In this document: positions 36,590-45,853 of the stretch, piece after piece
How positions within the stretch are numbered: position 1 is the stretch's first letter
How the letters are laid out: each line of letters starts with the position of its first letter
Source of the DNA: Bacillus sp. FSL K6-3431
GTDB taxonomy: Bacteria > Bacillota > Bacilli > Bacillales > Bacillaceae_C
Reading direction: 5' to 3'
Length of the DNA stretch: 64,000 nt
Assembly (NCBI RefSeq): GCF_038002605.1
Contig: NZ_JBBOCT010000001.1
Location: 124,001-188,000, forward strand
The notes under the pieces: model-generated
Seen by the model: the letters and a program-made list of their open reading frames with translations, nothing else
Databases searched by the model: none
Told to the model about the DNA's origin: nothing
Program-made: the position numbers and the translations under genes

Positions 36590-37579
36590 ATGGTAGGTCG
36601 TAATGATCCGTGTCCGTGTGGGAGCGGGAAAAAATATAAAAAATGTTGTCAATCAGAAAAGGCAATATCAATAGAAGAAGTGCAATCGGAAGAGTTAGAA
36701 AGAATGCTACAAACTTTTTACGAGGAGTATCCCGAAAGAAAGGACGTAAGTGAATACTTAAATTTAGTGAAAAAGTGGAATGAACCACTAAAGCAGTATT
36801 TAATGGAGGAGATGATTGAATCGATTGTAATGGATGAATTCTTTTTTCATCACAAACCAGAAATTTGGAAGAATTATTTGGAAAAGCAACAAAAGAAGAC
36901 AATTCGTCCATCTGTAAAAAAAGTATTAACTACGTGGTCAGATCCACGTAGTTTAATTGGTGAAGTCGTAGCGATCGATGCGATTTATATGACTGTGAAA
37001 AATATTTTGGAAAATGAAACGATACGATTGAGGCGTGAAAGTGATAAGCCGGTTCCAGTAGGCGTGCATGTATATTGTTTCATTTTACCTGACGGAACAT
37101 CCAAAGAAAACCATTATTTGGCGGTTTCTAGCTTGATTTTCTTTCCAACTGACCATAAAGCTGTTTTTGAGAAATTCGCAAAACAATTTGAATCTGAAAA
37201 ACATCAATCGGCTTCTGCGTTTTTAAAAGAAAACGGTATATCTTTTTGGAAGCTACTCGGTGAAGACGGGTATGGTGGAGGAGAATTCACCAATTTTGAA
37301 GCAGGAGTTCTAATTGAAGCAATGGATTTTTTAGAGAAAAATAACCGGAATCCTAAAAAGTTACTAGAAATAGTTGAAGATTATTTAGTTGAACAGCAGC
37401 CGAATGCACGGAAGGAAGTAGCAATAGCGGCTGGAGCTATTCGGTTCGGTCAAGAGAATTCATTATTTGAACCTCTTGCATTGACTATCAAAGAAATTGC
37501 CGACTGGTTCGAAGTTTCCACTGGTTCACTAAATAAATATTACAATGAGTTAAATGTGTATTATAGTAGCAAGACATAA
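36590..37579 (+). CDS. SEC-C motif protein with C-terminal HTH-like region
   Basis: A 329-residue protein that opens with a SEC-C zinc-binding motif ([17 protein letters not shown]), as found at the end of SecA but here at the N-terminus. The middle is acidic and helical with no recognised fold. The last 30 residues ([24 protein letters not shown]) look like a helix-turn-helix. Its partner and function are unknown; SEC-C motifs bind zinc and can mediate contact with chaperones or ribosome-associated factors. GAAGGACG precedes the ATG and terminators lie on both sides, so it is probably transcribed alone. Confidence 0.75.
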   Translation: MVGRNDPCPCGSGKKYKKCCQSEKAISIEEVQSEELERMLQTFYEEYPERKDVSEYLNLVKKWNEPLKQYLMEEMIESIVMDEFFFHHKPEIWKNYLEKQQKKTIRPSVKKVLTTWSDPRSLIGEVVAIDAIYMTVKNILENETIRLRRESDKPVPVGVHVYCFILPDGTSKENHYLAVSSLIFFPTDHKAVFEKFAKQFESEKHQSASAFLKENGISFWKLLGEDGYGGGEFTNFEAGVLIEAMDFLEKNNRNPKKLLEIVEDYLVEQQPNARKEVAIAAGAIRFGQENSLFEPLALTIKEIADWFEVSTGSLNKYYNELNVYYSSKT

Positions 37580-37592
37580 AAAATAATAAATC

Positions 37593-37640
37593 AAAAAAGC
37601 AAAGACCTTTTTTATAAAGAGGAGCTTTGCTTTTTTATGA
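37593..37640 (+). terminator. Intrinsic terminator after the SEC-C gene
   Basis: AAAAAAGCAAAG (37593-37604) pairs with CTTTGCTTTTTT (37625-37636). Because both A and T tracts flank the stem it could work in both directions. Confidence 0.85.
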
Positions 37641-37893
37641 ATTTCAATTAATTTCCAAAAAGATTGACTAGTGCAATATTGCGTCTAATGTTACTTATGA
37701 GAAAAATAAAACTAATATTTGATTAGCAGAGCCAAATACAATAGTAAATCAAAAAGCTTAAGTACCTAGCAAAATAACTGCGTATGATCATGAAATGCTT
37801 AAGAATTTCAAAAGGTATATTGGTTGAGGAAATCACAAAAGGATTATTATTATATTAGTGATCTTTCTATATAAATATTACGGATTAGAATGG
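37641..37893. other. Intergenic, no gene seen
   Basis: AT-rich region between the convergent SEC-C gene and cotJC; nothing recognisable beyond the upstream terminator. Confidence 0.5.
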
Positions 37894-38463
37894 TTAAAAT
37901 ACCTTCTTCCGATCCCGTTCTCCTTTCAAAATTTCTACAGCTTCTCGAAACCTTTGAGAATGAATAATTTCCCGCTCTCTTAGAAAACGAAGACCATCAT
38001 TTAAATCTACGTCATCACTCATGTTAATAATCCATTGGTAAGTCGCACGTGCTTTTTCCTCTGCTGCGATATCCTCATATAAGTCTGCAATCGGATCTCC
38101 TTTTGCTTGGATATACGTCGCTGTCCAAGGGACTCCGGCAGCGTTCTCGTAATATAAAGCATTATCATGATTGGCATAATGCGCACCAAGACCGGCTTCT
38201 TTCAGTTGCTCTGGTGTGGCATCTTTGGTCAGTTTATAAACCATAGTTGCGATCATTTCTAAATGTGCAAACTCCTCGGTGCCAATATCCGTAAGTAGTC
38301 CAATTACTTTATCGGGTATTGTGTAGCGCTGGTTTAAATAGCGAAGTGCAGCTGCTAGTTCGCCATCAGCTCCTCCGTATTGTTCCATTAAAAATTTTGC
38401 AAGCATTGGATTACATTCGCTAACCCTAACAGGATACTGCAGTTTCTTTTCATAAACCCACAT
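37894..38463 (-). CDS. cotJC: Spore coat protein CotJC (manganese-catalase fold)
   Basis: A 189-residue ferritin-like protein of the manganese-catalase family, starting MWVYEKKLQYPVRVSECNPML. Metal-ligand motifs of the fold are visible: EEFAHLEMIATMVYKL, AAEEKARATYQWIINM and EIIHSQRFREAVEIL. It is the third gene of cotJA-cotJB-cotJC and is assembled into the spore coat with CotJA. An AATT-rich gap of 33 bp follows cotJB, and a GAGGGCGGG ribosome site precedes its ATG. A fragment similar to its C-terminal half survives near 31.8 kb. Confidence 0.95.
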   Translation of the reverse strand: MWVYEKKLQYPVRVSECNPMLAKFLMEQYGGADGELAAALRYLNQRYTIPDKVIGLLTDIGTEEFAHLEMIATMVYKLTKDATPEQLKEAGLGAHYANHDNALYYENAAGVPWTATYIQAKGDPIADLYEDIAAEEKARATYQWIINMSDDVDLNDGLRFLREREIIHSQRFREAVEILKGERDRKKVF

Positions 38464-38496
38464 GTTAGACCCGCCCTCCTCAATGAAACTAGTTTC

Positions 38497-38757
38497 TTAT
38501 ACTTGCCACGGCCAAGGGGCATCTTTCCAATCCCAAGGATATTGTGAATAGCTGTAGCCAAAGCTAGTTAATGGTCCAAAGTTCTTTTCAAATTGTTTTT
38601 TGATGGCTTTTCGTTGTTGAACGAAAGTGTTGTACTGGTGAACAGCGTCTTGGTCATTTGGGTGCGTGTCTAAATAAAGCGTTAATTCAACAATCACAAA
38701 GTCTACTGTTTGTAAATTCTCCAATTCCTTATAATATTCGGGAGGCATCTGTTTCAT
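38497..38757 (-). CDS. cotJB: Spore coat protein CotJB
   Basis: An 86-residue protein, MKQMPPEYYKELENLQTVDF, then TLYLDTHPNDQDAVHQYN and the aromatic C-terminus YPWDWKDAPWPWQV that typifies CotJB. GAGAGGAG lies 8 nt before the ATG, within the end of cotJA. It is needed with CotJA and CotJC for a normal inner coat in Bacillus. It is translated 2 nt after the cotJA stop. Confidence 0.95.
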   Translation of the reverse strand: MKQMPPEYYKELENLQTVDFVIVELTLYLDTHPNDQDAVHQYNTFVQQRKAIKKQFEKNFGPLTSFGYSYSQYPWDWKDAPWPWQV

Positions 38758-38759
38758 GT

Positions 38760-38984
38760 TTAAGACTCCTCTCTTGCCTTTTCATATGGGCTGAAATACG
38801 GATCATAAAAAGCTTTCCATAATGTACCTTTACGTAATGCTTCATTTGGAGAAAATTGCGGTAAGTTTGGCGGCTGAAAGCCCATAAATAAATTCGGTGG
38901 AGTTGAAAATGTTTTTACCTTTATTGGTGGACACGGGTCAAATGGGCTGATATATGGTTTATAAGTCTGATAGAAATTAGGCAT
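38760..38984 (-). CDS. cotJA: Spore coat-associated protein CotJA
   Basis: A 74-residue Pro- and aromatic-rich protein, from the ATG at 38984 with AAGGAGGGAG just upstream (an in-frame upstream start at 39005 lies before this ribosome site and is rejected). The sequence runs MPNFYQTYKPYISPFDPCPP, with a later stretch ALRKGTLWKAFYDPY seen in CotJA proteins. First gene of the sporulation operon cotJABC. Confidence 0.92.
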   Translation of the reverse strand: MPNFYQTYKPYISPFDPCPPIKVKTFSTPPNLFMGFQPPNLPQFSPNEALRKGTLWKAFYDPYFSPYEKAREES

Positions 38985-39014
38985 AAAATCTCCCTCCTTA
39001 AACACTCATTATTG

Positions 39015-39044
39015 ATTGTATGAATAATGGCTTGCCTGCATTCC
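39015..39044 (-). promoter_or_regulatory. SigE-like promoter of cotJABC
   Basis: On the minus strand GGAATGC (39038-39044), a 15-bp spacer, then CATACAAT (39015-39022), which is a full match to the SigE -10 element. B. subtilis cotJ is transcribed by SigE, in agreement. Confidence 0.65.
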
Positions 39045-39118
39045 AGAAAAGCTTTCATTTTAATCGGTTATGTTTGAATATGGTATGATAAAAGCTAATC
39101 TTAACGCGGGGTGGTTGA

Positions 39119-39895
39119 ATGGATTTATTATTTGTTTTAATGATCGGCGTGTTTATTATTCTAGGAATCTATATGTTATGTGAAGCGTTTGCAAATCATA
39201 TAAAAACAGATAGATTGGGTTTCTCAGAATTCCCAAGAGAATTTGGTGATTTTGCTTTGTTTTTCATATCAGATATTCATCGGAGAAAAATAAATCAAGG
39301 AATTGTAGATGACATCAAAGGAAAAGCAGAAATCGTCATTATAGGTGGCGACTTAACAGAAAAAGGGGTTCCTTTTTCTCGTGTAAAAAATAATTTGATT
39401 AAATTGAAACAAATTGGACCTGTTTATTTTGTTTGGGGAAATAATGATTACAAAGTAGATACCGATCGCTTAGTTGCACTTTTACAAGAGTGTGGAGTAA
39501 TAATTTTAAGAAATGAAACATTATTACTTCGAAAAAATAACAAACAACTTGCATTGATGGGAGTAGACGATCTCACGAATGCCCCTGAACCAATGGAAGA
39601 TTTATTGCAAGGTAGAGAAAATGATGATTTTCGCATATTGGTCTCTCATAATCCTGAAATTATTGATGAATTAATAAACGAACATAATATATCACTTGTT
39701 TTAAGCGGTCATACACACGGGGGACAAATTCGCTTTTTTGGTTACGGGCCATACGAACTAGGGGGAATAAGAATGATAAAAGGAATGACTACTTTTATCA
39801 GTAATGGTTATGGTACTAGACTTTTACCACTAAGGTTTAGCGCAAAATCGGAAACACATCTGATTACGATCGGATATAGTGATACTCAGATTTGA
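39119..39895 (+). CDS. ypbG: Membrane-anchored metallophosphoesterase YpbG
   Basis: A 258-residue protein with an N-terminal hydrophobic anchor (LLFVLMIGVFIILGIYML). The calcineurin-like phosphoesterase motifs follow in order: DIH, GGDLTE, GNND, VSHNPE and SGHTHGGQ. The metal-binding set is complete, so it should be active, with the catalytic domain either outside or at the membrane. Substrate unknown. It is divergent from cotJABC and precedes ypbH, as in B. subtilis. Confidence 0.88.
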   Translation: MDLLFVLMIGVFIILGIYMLCEAFANHIKTDRLGFSEFPREFGDFALFFISDIHRRKINQGIVDDIKGKAEIVIIGGDLTEKGVPFSRVKNNLIKLKQIGPVYFVWGNNDYKVDTDRLVALLQECGVIILRNETLLLRKNNKQLALMGVDDLTNAPEPMEDLLQGRENDDFRILVSHNPEIIDELINEHNISLVLSGHTHGGQIRFFGYGPYELGGIRMIKGMTTFISNGYGTRLLPLRFSAKSETHLITIGYSDTQI

Positions 39896-39973
39896 TGAAC
39901 AGACTCAATTTATGAACCATCCACATTGCGCTTCATAATATAAATATAAGAGCAGCATTCAGGGGGCGGTTTC

Positions 39974-40546
39974 ATGAAACTTGAGCGGATATCACCAAAT
40001 CAAATTAGATACTCCATTACATTTGACGAGTTGACAGTAAAGGGATTTATCCAAGAAGATATGATGAAGGATTCTTTTATATGGGATGAACTATTTGATG
40101 AAATGCTAATTGAAGCTAGTAAAATATTTGAATTAGAGGAATGTGAAGCAGTAGCTATAGAAATTTTTTCTCTTACTTCGAAAGAACTTGTTTTGATATT
40201 AACAATAGATGAAGAGGAATTAGCTGATCCAAAGATTATTAAAAAAATCGATGAGGTTATATTTGAAAAAGAGGAAATTGGTTTTATGTTTGATGATATT
40301 GAGGATTGTATTTCCTTAGCCAAAGCTGCTATTCAATTGCAGCCCGAACATTTAGAAAGCTGGTTATATGCAATGAACAGCTTTTATTACTTAATAATCA
40401 AAGTGGATACGATATCCCATGTTGGAATGGAAAGCTTATGTCAGGAATTCGGCGCGAGCACATCTATTACTCCAGCTGTTTTAAGCGAATATGGAAAATT
40501 AATTATTGAAAAATCGGCGATTTTAACAATCAATAAATATTTTTAA
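39974..40546 (+). CDS. ypbH: Adaptor protein YpbH (MecA family)
   Basis: A 190-residue MecA paralogue, starting MKLERISPNQIRYSITFDEL. The N-terminal substrate-binding domain (about 1-80) includes AVAIEIFSLTSKELVLILTI. The acidic linker leads to a C-terminal domain that in MecA binds ClpC. It delivers substrates to ClpCP; B. subtilis YpbH affects competence and sporulation. It lies 78 bp after ypbG with AGGGGGCGG as ribosome site, and a terminator follows. Confidence 0.88.
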   Translation: MKLERISPNQIRYSITFDELTVKGFIQEDMMKDSFIWDELFDEMLIEASKIFELEECEAVAIEIFSLTSKELVLILTIDEEELADPKIIKKIDEVIFEKEEIGFMFDDIEDCISLAKAAIQLQPEHLESWLYAMNSFYYLIIKVDTISHVGMESLCQEFGASTSITPAVLSEYGKLIIEKSAILTINKYF

Positions 40547-40571
40547 ATCAATATCGTTGCACTCCATTTTG

Positions 40572-40604
40572 AAATCTCCTATCATATAAATAGGAGATTT
40601 TTTC
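40572..40604 (+). terminator. Intrinsic terminator after ypbH
   Basis: AAATCTCCTA (40572-40581) pairs with TAGGAGATTT (40591-40600), followed by T residues. Confidence 0.92.
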
Positions 40605-40733
40605 TAACTAATATCCGATTCGCTTTTCTATAAATTATGTATAGTAAAGATGTGCCATGTTCGTACCAGCCAATTTAACTTGTACGATATTTGTGCGAAA
40701 CCTTGTGATCGGCAAGATAGGAGCGTTTCAATT

Positions 40734-41702
40734 TTGCAAATGGAAGATTGTATTATCGTTGGTGGTGGTCCCTGTGGTCTTGCAGCGGCCATTGCGCTAA
40801 AAGAAATTGGTAAAAACCCACTTATTATTGAAAAGGGGAATATTGTAAATGCCATTTACAATTATCCAACCCATCAGACTTTTTTTAGCTCCAGTGAGAA
40901 GCTGGCAATTGGAAATGTCCCTTTTATTACAGTGGAAAGAAAACCATATAGAAATCAAGCATTGACATATTATCGGGAAGTAGCAAAAAGTCAGGATTTG
41001 CGCATAAACCGCTTTGAAACGGTGGAGCATATTGAGAAACAAAAAGATGACTCATTTAAAGTGATTACAAATAAAGGTCAATATCAATCAACATATATCA
41101 TTATTGCTACAGGATATTATGATCATCCGAATATGATGGAGATCCCGGGGGAAAAACTTGCAAAGGTTTTTCATTATTTTAAAGAAGGTCATCCATATTT
41201 TGATACTGATGTTGCTGTAATTGGTGGTAAAAACTCTGCTGTGGATGCTGCTTTGGAACTCCATAAAGCTGGAGCGCGAGTTACTTGTTTATACAGGGGA
41301 AAAGATTATTCACCGAGTGTAAAACCTTGGATCATTCCTGAGTTTATCGCACTTGTAAAAAGTGGAGAAATAAAAATGGAATTTAATGCTTCTGTAATCG
41401 AAATTACTGACAACACAATTAAATATGATAATGAATTAGAAGAAAAAGAAATAGTGAATGATTTTGTGTTTGCCATGGTAGGTTATCATCCAGATCACAC
41501 ATTTTTGCAAGATATGGGTGTCGAAATTGAACATGAAACAGGAAAGCCCGTTTTTGATCCAACTACATTGGAAACGAATGTTGCACATTTATTTATAGCA
41601 GGCGTTATTGCAGCTGGAAATGACGCAAATGAAATCTTTATCGAAAATGGACGCTTTCATGGTGGTCAAATTTCCAAAGCAATTCAATTGAATGAAGCCT
41701 AA
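40734..41702 (+). CDS. ypdA: Bacillithiol-disulfide reductase YpdA
   Basis: A thioredoxin-reductase-like flavoprotein of about 322 residues. The FAD motif is CIIVGGGPCGLAAAIALKEI, the NADPH motif is VAVIGGKNSAVDAALELHKAG, and the C-terminal FAD contact is LFIAGVIAAGNDANEIFIENG. It reduces oxidised bacillithiol with NADPH. AGGAG at 40719-40723 is 10 nt before TTG 40734 but 16 nt before ATG 40740, so the TTG start is preferred; they differ by two residues. A bidirectional-looking hairpin follows. Confidence 0.9.
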   Translation: MQMEDCIIVGGGPCGLAAAIALKEIGKNPLIIEKGNIVNAIYNYPTHQTFFSSSEKLAIGNVPFITVERKPYRNQALTYYREVAKSQDLRINRFETVEHIEKQKDDSFKVITNKGQYQSTYIIIATGYYDHPNMMEIPGEKLAKVFHYFKEGHPYFDTDVAVIGGKNSAVDAALELHKAGARVTCLYRGKDYSPSVKPWIIPEFIALVKSGEIKMEFNASVIEITDNTIKYDNELEEKEIVNDFVFAMVGYHPDHTFLQDMGVEIEHETGKPVFDPTTLETNVAHLFIAGVIAAGNDANEIFIENGRFHGGQISKAIQLNEA

Positions 41703-41736
41703 ACATATCCTAGCCGGCAATGGCTAGGATATGTTT
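41701..41736. terminator. Hairpin after ypdA
   Basis: A 15-bp perfect stem (41701-41715 with 41722-41736) and 6-nt loop overlap the ypdA stop. AAA and TTT flank it, but the T run is short. Confidence 0.7.
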
Positions 41737-41905
41737 CGTTCACATACATTCTTTTTGGAAAATCGAATTATATACTTTGCGTTTTTTACAAGAAGGTTTT
41801 AAATATAGCTGACTAAATATTAATAAAACCTTTCACAAATAGAGCATGTTAAATTATTCTTTTCCATGGTACGATATAAGAAACAGAAAGAAATGAGGGC
41901 TGTTT

Positions 41906-42595
41906 ATGCTGTTCATTTTATCAGCAGGTATCGCCCCAGGATTAGCCCTGCTAAGTTATTTTTATTTGAAGGATCAATATGAGCAAGAACCAATTAAAAC
42001 TGTGTTTAAAATATTTATATTTGGTGTGGTATTAACCTTTCCAATCATGTTTATTCAATATGTGATGGACACGGAAGGTCTTATAATAAATAATATTCTC
42101 CATTCTTTTGTATCAGCTTCATTATTGGAAGAGTTTTTTAAATGGTTTATTTTATTTTTAGCCGTGTATCAACATGCTGATTTTGATGAGCCTTTTGATG
42201 GTATTGTATATGGAGCAAGTATCTCATTGGGATTTGCTACTGTTGAGAATATTCTCTTTTTGCTCGCGAATGGGGTTGGGTTTGCCTTTGGCAGAGCAAT
42301 GTTCCCCGTATCTAGCCACGCTCTATTTGGTGTAATTATGGGATATTATCTAGGTAAAGCAAAGTTTAATATCGGTGGTAAAAGAAAACGTTGGCTATTT
42401 TATTCTTTTTTATTGCCTTTTTTATTACATGGTTTTTATGATTATATCCTTTTAGCTGAAGGGAAATGGATGTATTATTTGCTTCCATTCATGTTTTTCC
42501 TATGGTGGCTCGGTTTAAAAAAGGTAAAACATGCACATATATTGACGAAAAAGCATTATATCGGATCTGGCCGCGAAAACGCAGATATTATTTGA
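41906..42595 (+). CDS. prsW: Membrane protease PrsW (site-1 protease for anti-sigma RsiW)
   Basis: A 229-residue polytopic membrane protein. The catalytic glutamates of the family fall at positions 75-76 (SASLLEEFFKW) and the key histidine at 175 (FLLHGFYDY), the same numbering as B. subtilis PrsW. In B. subtilis PrsW cuts RsiW under envelope stress and frees SigW, which in turn drives pspA. The presence of a SigW-like promoter at 32558 in this window fits that link. GAGGGC precedes the ATG. Confidence 0.9.
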   Translation: MLFILSAGIAPGLALLSYFYLKDQYEQEPIKTVFKIFIFGVVLTFPIMFIQYVMDTEGLIINNILHSFVSASLLEEFFKWFILFLAVYQHADFDEPFDGIVYGASISLGFATVENILFLLANGVGFAFGRAMFPVSSHALFGVIMGYYLGKAKFNIGGKRKRWLFYSFLLPFLLHGFYDYILLAEGKWMYYLLPFMFFLWWLGLKKVKHAHILTKKHYIGSGRENADII

Positions 42596-42708
42596 TAAGG
42601 GAAAAAGTTAGTTATTTGGATTTTTTTATTGAAAGCTATAGTTAATTAGCTATATTATATTATCTCTAATTTCGAAAACAAATAATGGCGGATAATACCC
42701 GCATAAAG

Positions 42709-42743
42709 GCGCACCATTCTAAATCAAAGAATGGTGCGCTTTT
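42709..42743 (+). terminator. Intrinsic terminator between prsW and sleB
   Basis: GCGCACCATTCT (42709-42720) pairs perfectly with 42728-42739, followed by TTTTA. Confidence 0.85.
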
Positions 42744-42812
42744 ATGATGAATAAAAAATCTAATTATTTCAGACACTATCTTCATGAAATATTTTCTTGG
42801 AGGTTTAATAAA

Positions 42813-43625
42813 ATGAAGTCTGGCAGAATGATTAAACTTATGTCTATTTTATTGATATGTGCCATGACGTTATCTACGCATCATGTACATGAGACTCAAG
42901 CGTTTACAAATCAGGTCATTCAAAAAGGCGCTGTTGGTGACGATGTAATCGAATTACAGGCCCGCCTTCAATATTTAGGCTTTTATACTGGAAAAATCGA
43001 TGGTGTATTTGGATGGGGCACGTATTGGGCATTACGAAACTTCCAAAATGACTTTGGGCTTCCTATCGATGGTTTGGCAGGAGAAAAAACGAAAGCGAAA
43101 TTAACAAAAGCATCTAAATACGATAAGCAATATGTACAAGGACAATTGAAAAAAGGAAAGTCATTTACTCATTATGGCGGGGGAGATTCACCAAATCAGC
43201 CAAACAAAAATGGGGCAAAAGAAGATCAGATACAATCCCAAAATAAAGGAACAAATACTCCTGCAGGCTTCTCACAAAACGATATCCAGTTAATGGCGAA
43301 CGCTGTATATGGAGAAGCTAGAGGAGAACCGTATGAAGGACAAGTAGCAGTTGCTGCGGTCATACTAAATCGTGTGAATAGCTCATCCTTTCCTAATACC
43401 GTCTCAGGTGTCATATTTGAGCCGCGTGCTTTCACAGCTGTCGCAGATGGTCAAATTTGGCTTACACCCAATGAAAGAGCAAAAGAAGCCGTATTAGATG
43501 CTATAAATGGCTGGGATCCATCTACAAGTGCCTTGTATTATTTCAATCCAGATACCGCCACAAGCGCATGGATATGGACAAGACCACAAATAAAAAAAAT
43601 CGGCAAACATATTTTTTGTAAATAA
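42813..43625 (+). CDS. sleB: Spore cortex-lytic enzyme SleB
   Basis: A 270-residue secreted protein from the ATG at 42813 (TTGGAGG 9 nt upstream; earlier in-frame starts overlap the terminator). A signal peptide (MIKLMSILLICAMTL...ETQAF) precedes a PG_binding_1 domain (VIELQARLQYLGFYTGKIDG; YWALRNFQNDFG). After a Gln/Asn-rich linker comes the Hydrolase_2 catalytic domain with the glutamate in ANAVYGEARGEPYEG. It is a lytic transglycosylase that depolymerises cortex muramic-lactam peptidoglycan at germination. ypeB follows after 15 nt, and SleB and YpeB depend on each other in the spore. Confidence 0.95.
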   Translation: MKSGRMIKLMSILLICAMTLSTHHVHETQAFTNQVIQKGAVGDDVIELQARLQYLGFYTGKIDGVFGWGTYWALRNFQNDFGLPIDGLAGEKTKAKLTKASKYDKQYVQGQLKKGKSFTHYGGGDSPNQPNKNGAKEDQIQSQNKGTNTPAGFSQNDIQLMANAVYGEARGEPYEGQVAVAAVILNRVNSSSFPNTVSGVIFEPRAFTAVADGQIWLTPNERAKEAVLDAINGWDPSTSALYYFNPDTATSAWIWTRPQIKKIGKHIFCK

Positions 43626-43640
43626 CGGAGGTGAGCAATA

Positions 43641-44990
43641 ATGATAAGGAATATATTGATTGTCTTATTGGCGATTGGTGTCGCTGGAACTGCATTCTGG
43701 GGATATCAGGAGCATCAAGAAAAAAATGCGATATTAATTAATGCTGAGAATACTTACCAACGTGCATTTCATAATTTAACATATCAAATGGATGATCTTC
43801 ACGACAAAATAGGTTCCACATTAGCGATGAATTCTAAAAAGTCTCTTTCACCGACATTGGTTGATGTTTGGAGAATTACATCAGAAGCTCGTGCGGAAGT
43901 AGGACAGCTCCCACTTACACTAATTCCATTTAATAAAACGGAAGAATTTTTAGCGAACATCGGTAATTTTAGTTACCGAACCGCTGTGCGAGATCTTGAC
44001 AATAACCCTTTATCAAAAGAAGAATATGCTACGTTAAATAAATTATATAGCCAAAGCAATGACATCAGAAAGGAATTGCGAAATGTACAACATCTTGTGC
44101 TAAAGAATAATTTGCGGTGGATGGATGTGGAGATGGCATTGGCGGCTGGTAAGGAAAGTGCAGATAATACAATCATGGATGGTTTTAAAACAGTTGAGAA
44201 ACAAGTAGAAGGATATGGAGATGAAAATCTACAAGATCCTACATTGGTTTCTTTTAAGCAAAAAGATGAAAACTATGATCACTTAACTGGGAAAGCCATT
44301 ACAAAGGATGATGCTGTAAAACGCGCCAAGCAATATTCAGGCTTATCTGGAATTAAGGATACAGTTATTTCAGAAAACGGCAAAGGGGCCAAATATGGAT
44401 TTTACAGTGTTAATCTTGATGATGGCAAAGGAAATAGTGCCAGCTTCGATATTACCAAAAAAGGTGGCTATCCAATCTGGTTTATTAATCACCGCGAAAT
44501 AGGTGAACAAAAGATTAGTTTAAATGAAGCAGTAGTAAACGCAGAAAAGTTTTTAAGTGATAATGAATATGAAAACTTGGAGTTATCTGAAAGTCTACAA
44601 TACAATACAATTGGTTTGTTTACATTTACATCTGTTCAAGACGGAATTAAGATTTATCCGGAATCGATAAAAATTAAAGTTGCACTTGATAATGGACAGG
44701 TTATTGGATTTGCAGCTGATGACTATTTAAAGAGCACGAAGAAACGAGAAATAAAGAAACCGGCTTTATCCGTCACTGATGCACAAGGATTTATTAATTC
44801 AAATGTAAAGATAATGGAGGATAGCCAGGCGATTATAGTCAATGAACTTGGTGAAGAAGTATTATGTTTTGAATTTATTGGGACGTTGAATCAGGATACG
44901 TACCGCATTTATATCAATGCCGAAAATGGCATGGAAGAAAAGGTTGAAAAATTACAAAATGCCGAGTCAGTTTATGAGGATGTCGTATAA
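43641..44990 (+). CDS. ypeB: Germination protein YpeB
   Basis: A 449-residue protein with an N-terminal membrane anchor (ILIVLLAIGVAGTAFWGY), an N-terminal helical region, and C-terminal PepSY-type repeats (AITKDDAVKRAKQYSG; ISLNEAVVNAEKFL; LSVTDAQGFINSN). YpeB holds SleB inactive and stable in dormant spores. ACGGAGGTG precedes the ATG. It is co-transcribed with sleB, and a strong terminator follows. Confidence 0.95.
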   Translation: MIRNILIVLLAIGVAGTAFWGYQEHQEKNAILINAENTYQRAFHNLTYQMDDLHDKIGSTLAMNSKKSLSPTLVDVWRITSEARAEVGQLPLTLIPFNKTEEFLANIGNFSYRTAVRDLDNNPLSKEEYATLNKLYSQSNDIRKELRNVQHLVLKNNLRWMDVEMALAAGKESADNTIMDGFKTVEKQVEGYGDENLQDPTLVSFKQKDENYDHLTGKAITKDDAVKRAKQYSGLSGIKDTVISENGKGAKYGFYSVNLDDGKGNSASFDITKKGGYPIWFINHREIGEQKISLNEAVVNAEKFLSDNEYENLELSESLQYNTIGLFTFTSVQDGIKIYPESIKIKVALDNGQVIGFAADDYLKSTKKREIKKPALSVTDAQGFINSNVKIMEDSQAIIVNELGEEVLCFEFIGTLNQDTYRIYINAENGMEEKVEKLQNAESVYEDVV

Positions 44991-44997
44991 GTAGTGC

Positions 44998-45040
44998 AAA
45001 AGATACGGATTGACGAAAAAGTCGATCCGTATCTTTTTGC
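44998..45040 (+). terminator. Intrinsic terminator after ypeB
   Basis: AAAAGATACGGAT-type stem (from 44998) pairs with ATCCGTATCTTTT (45025-45037), with a nested TGAC/GTCG pairing. Confidence 0.9.
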
Positions 45041-45202
45041 GCGCTTGGCTTTATTCTTTTTTAAGTATGAAAGTAAGAATTCTTATTATTTGTTTAAGCA
45101 ATAATTGATAAACCTAGCTTAACTTTTAAATACACTGGCAGAAAAGTATAAAAAATGCGATAATATAGGGAAATATTACTATTACTATAGGAAGTGGATT
45201 CA

Positions 45203-45853
45203 TTGATAAAAGTAGGTATGGAAGTTATTCTTGAAATGCATAGCCAAAACAATATAGAAAAGTTTAAGTCTAAAATTGCCGATTTTAATAACGATGTAAT
45301 ATTTATTCAATATCCAGTTAGTTTAACTACCAATAGAACGACATTTTTATCTACCGGCACGTCTTTGTATGTAAACTTCGTCGATGGAAATTCTGATGCA
45401 TACATTTTTGAATCCCATGTGATTGGTAGAATGAAAGCTTCGATCCCGATGATATCACTTCACTATCCTTTGGCGGAAAAAATAAAAAGAATCCAACGAA
45501 GAGAATTTGTCAGGATTGAAACTTCAGTAGATATAGCTTGTCATTTTCCATTAAGTGAAGCTAGGTTTGCAACAATATCTGATGATTTCAGTGCCGGTGG
45601 CTGTGCGGTTGTTATTCCAAAACATGTATATTTAGATGAAGGAGAGGTGGGAATTGCGACCGTCGTTCTACCAATGCAAAATAAAGAATTTCATTATTTG
45701 GATTTAGATTGCAAAGTTACTCGGGTACATCAAAAAAACAATATAACACTAGCGTCTTTACAATTCATGAACAGTGATAAATATGAGCAACAATTAATTC
45801 GCTTTAGTTTTGAGAAACAACTAGAAAGACGTAAGAAGGAAATGGGAATTTGA
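45203..45853 (+). CDS. ypfA: PilZ-domain flagellar brake protein YpfA
   Basis: A 216-residue cyclic-di-GMP receptor. The N-terminal YcgR-type domain starts IKVGMEVILEM; the PilZ domain carries RREFVR (RxxxR) and DDFSAGGCAVVI (D/NxSxxG). Starting at TTG 45203 fits both the AGGAAGTGG ribosome site 5 nt upstream and the length of B. subtilis YpfA; an in-frame GTG at 45194 lies inside that ribosome site. In B. subtilis the protein inhibits flagellar rotation when cyclic-di-GMP is high. Confidence 0.88.
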   Translation: MIKVGMEVILEMHSQNNIEKFKSKIADFNNDVIFIQYPVSLTTNRTTFLSTGTSLYVNFVDGNSDAYIFESHVIGRMKASIPMISLHYPLAEKIKRIQRREFVRIETSVDIACHFPLSEARFATISDDFSAGGCAVVIPKHVYLDEGEVGIATVVLPMQNKEFHYLDLDCKVTRVHQKNNITLASLQFMNSDKYEQQLIRFSFEKQLERRKKEMGI

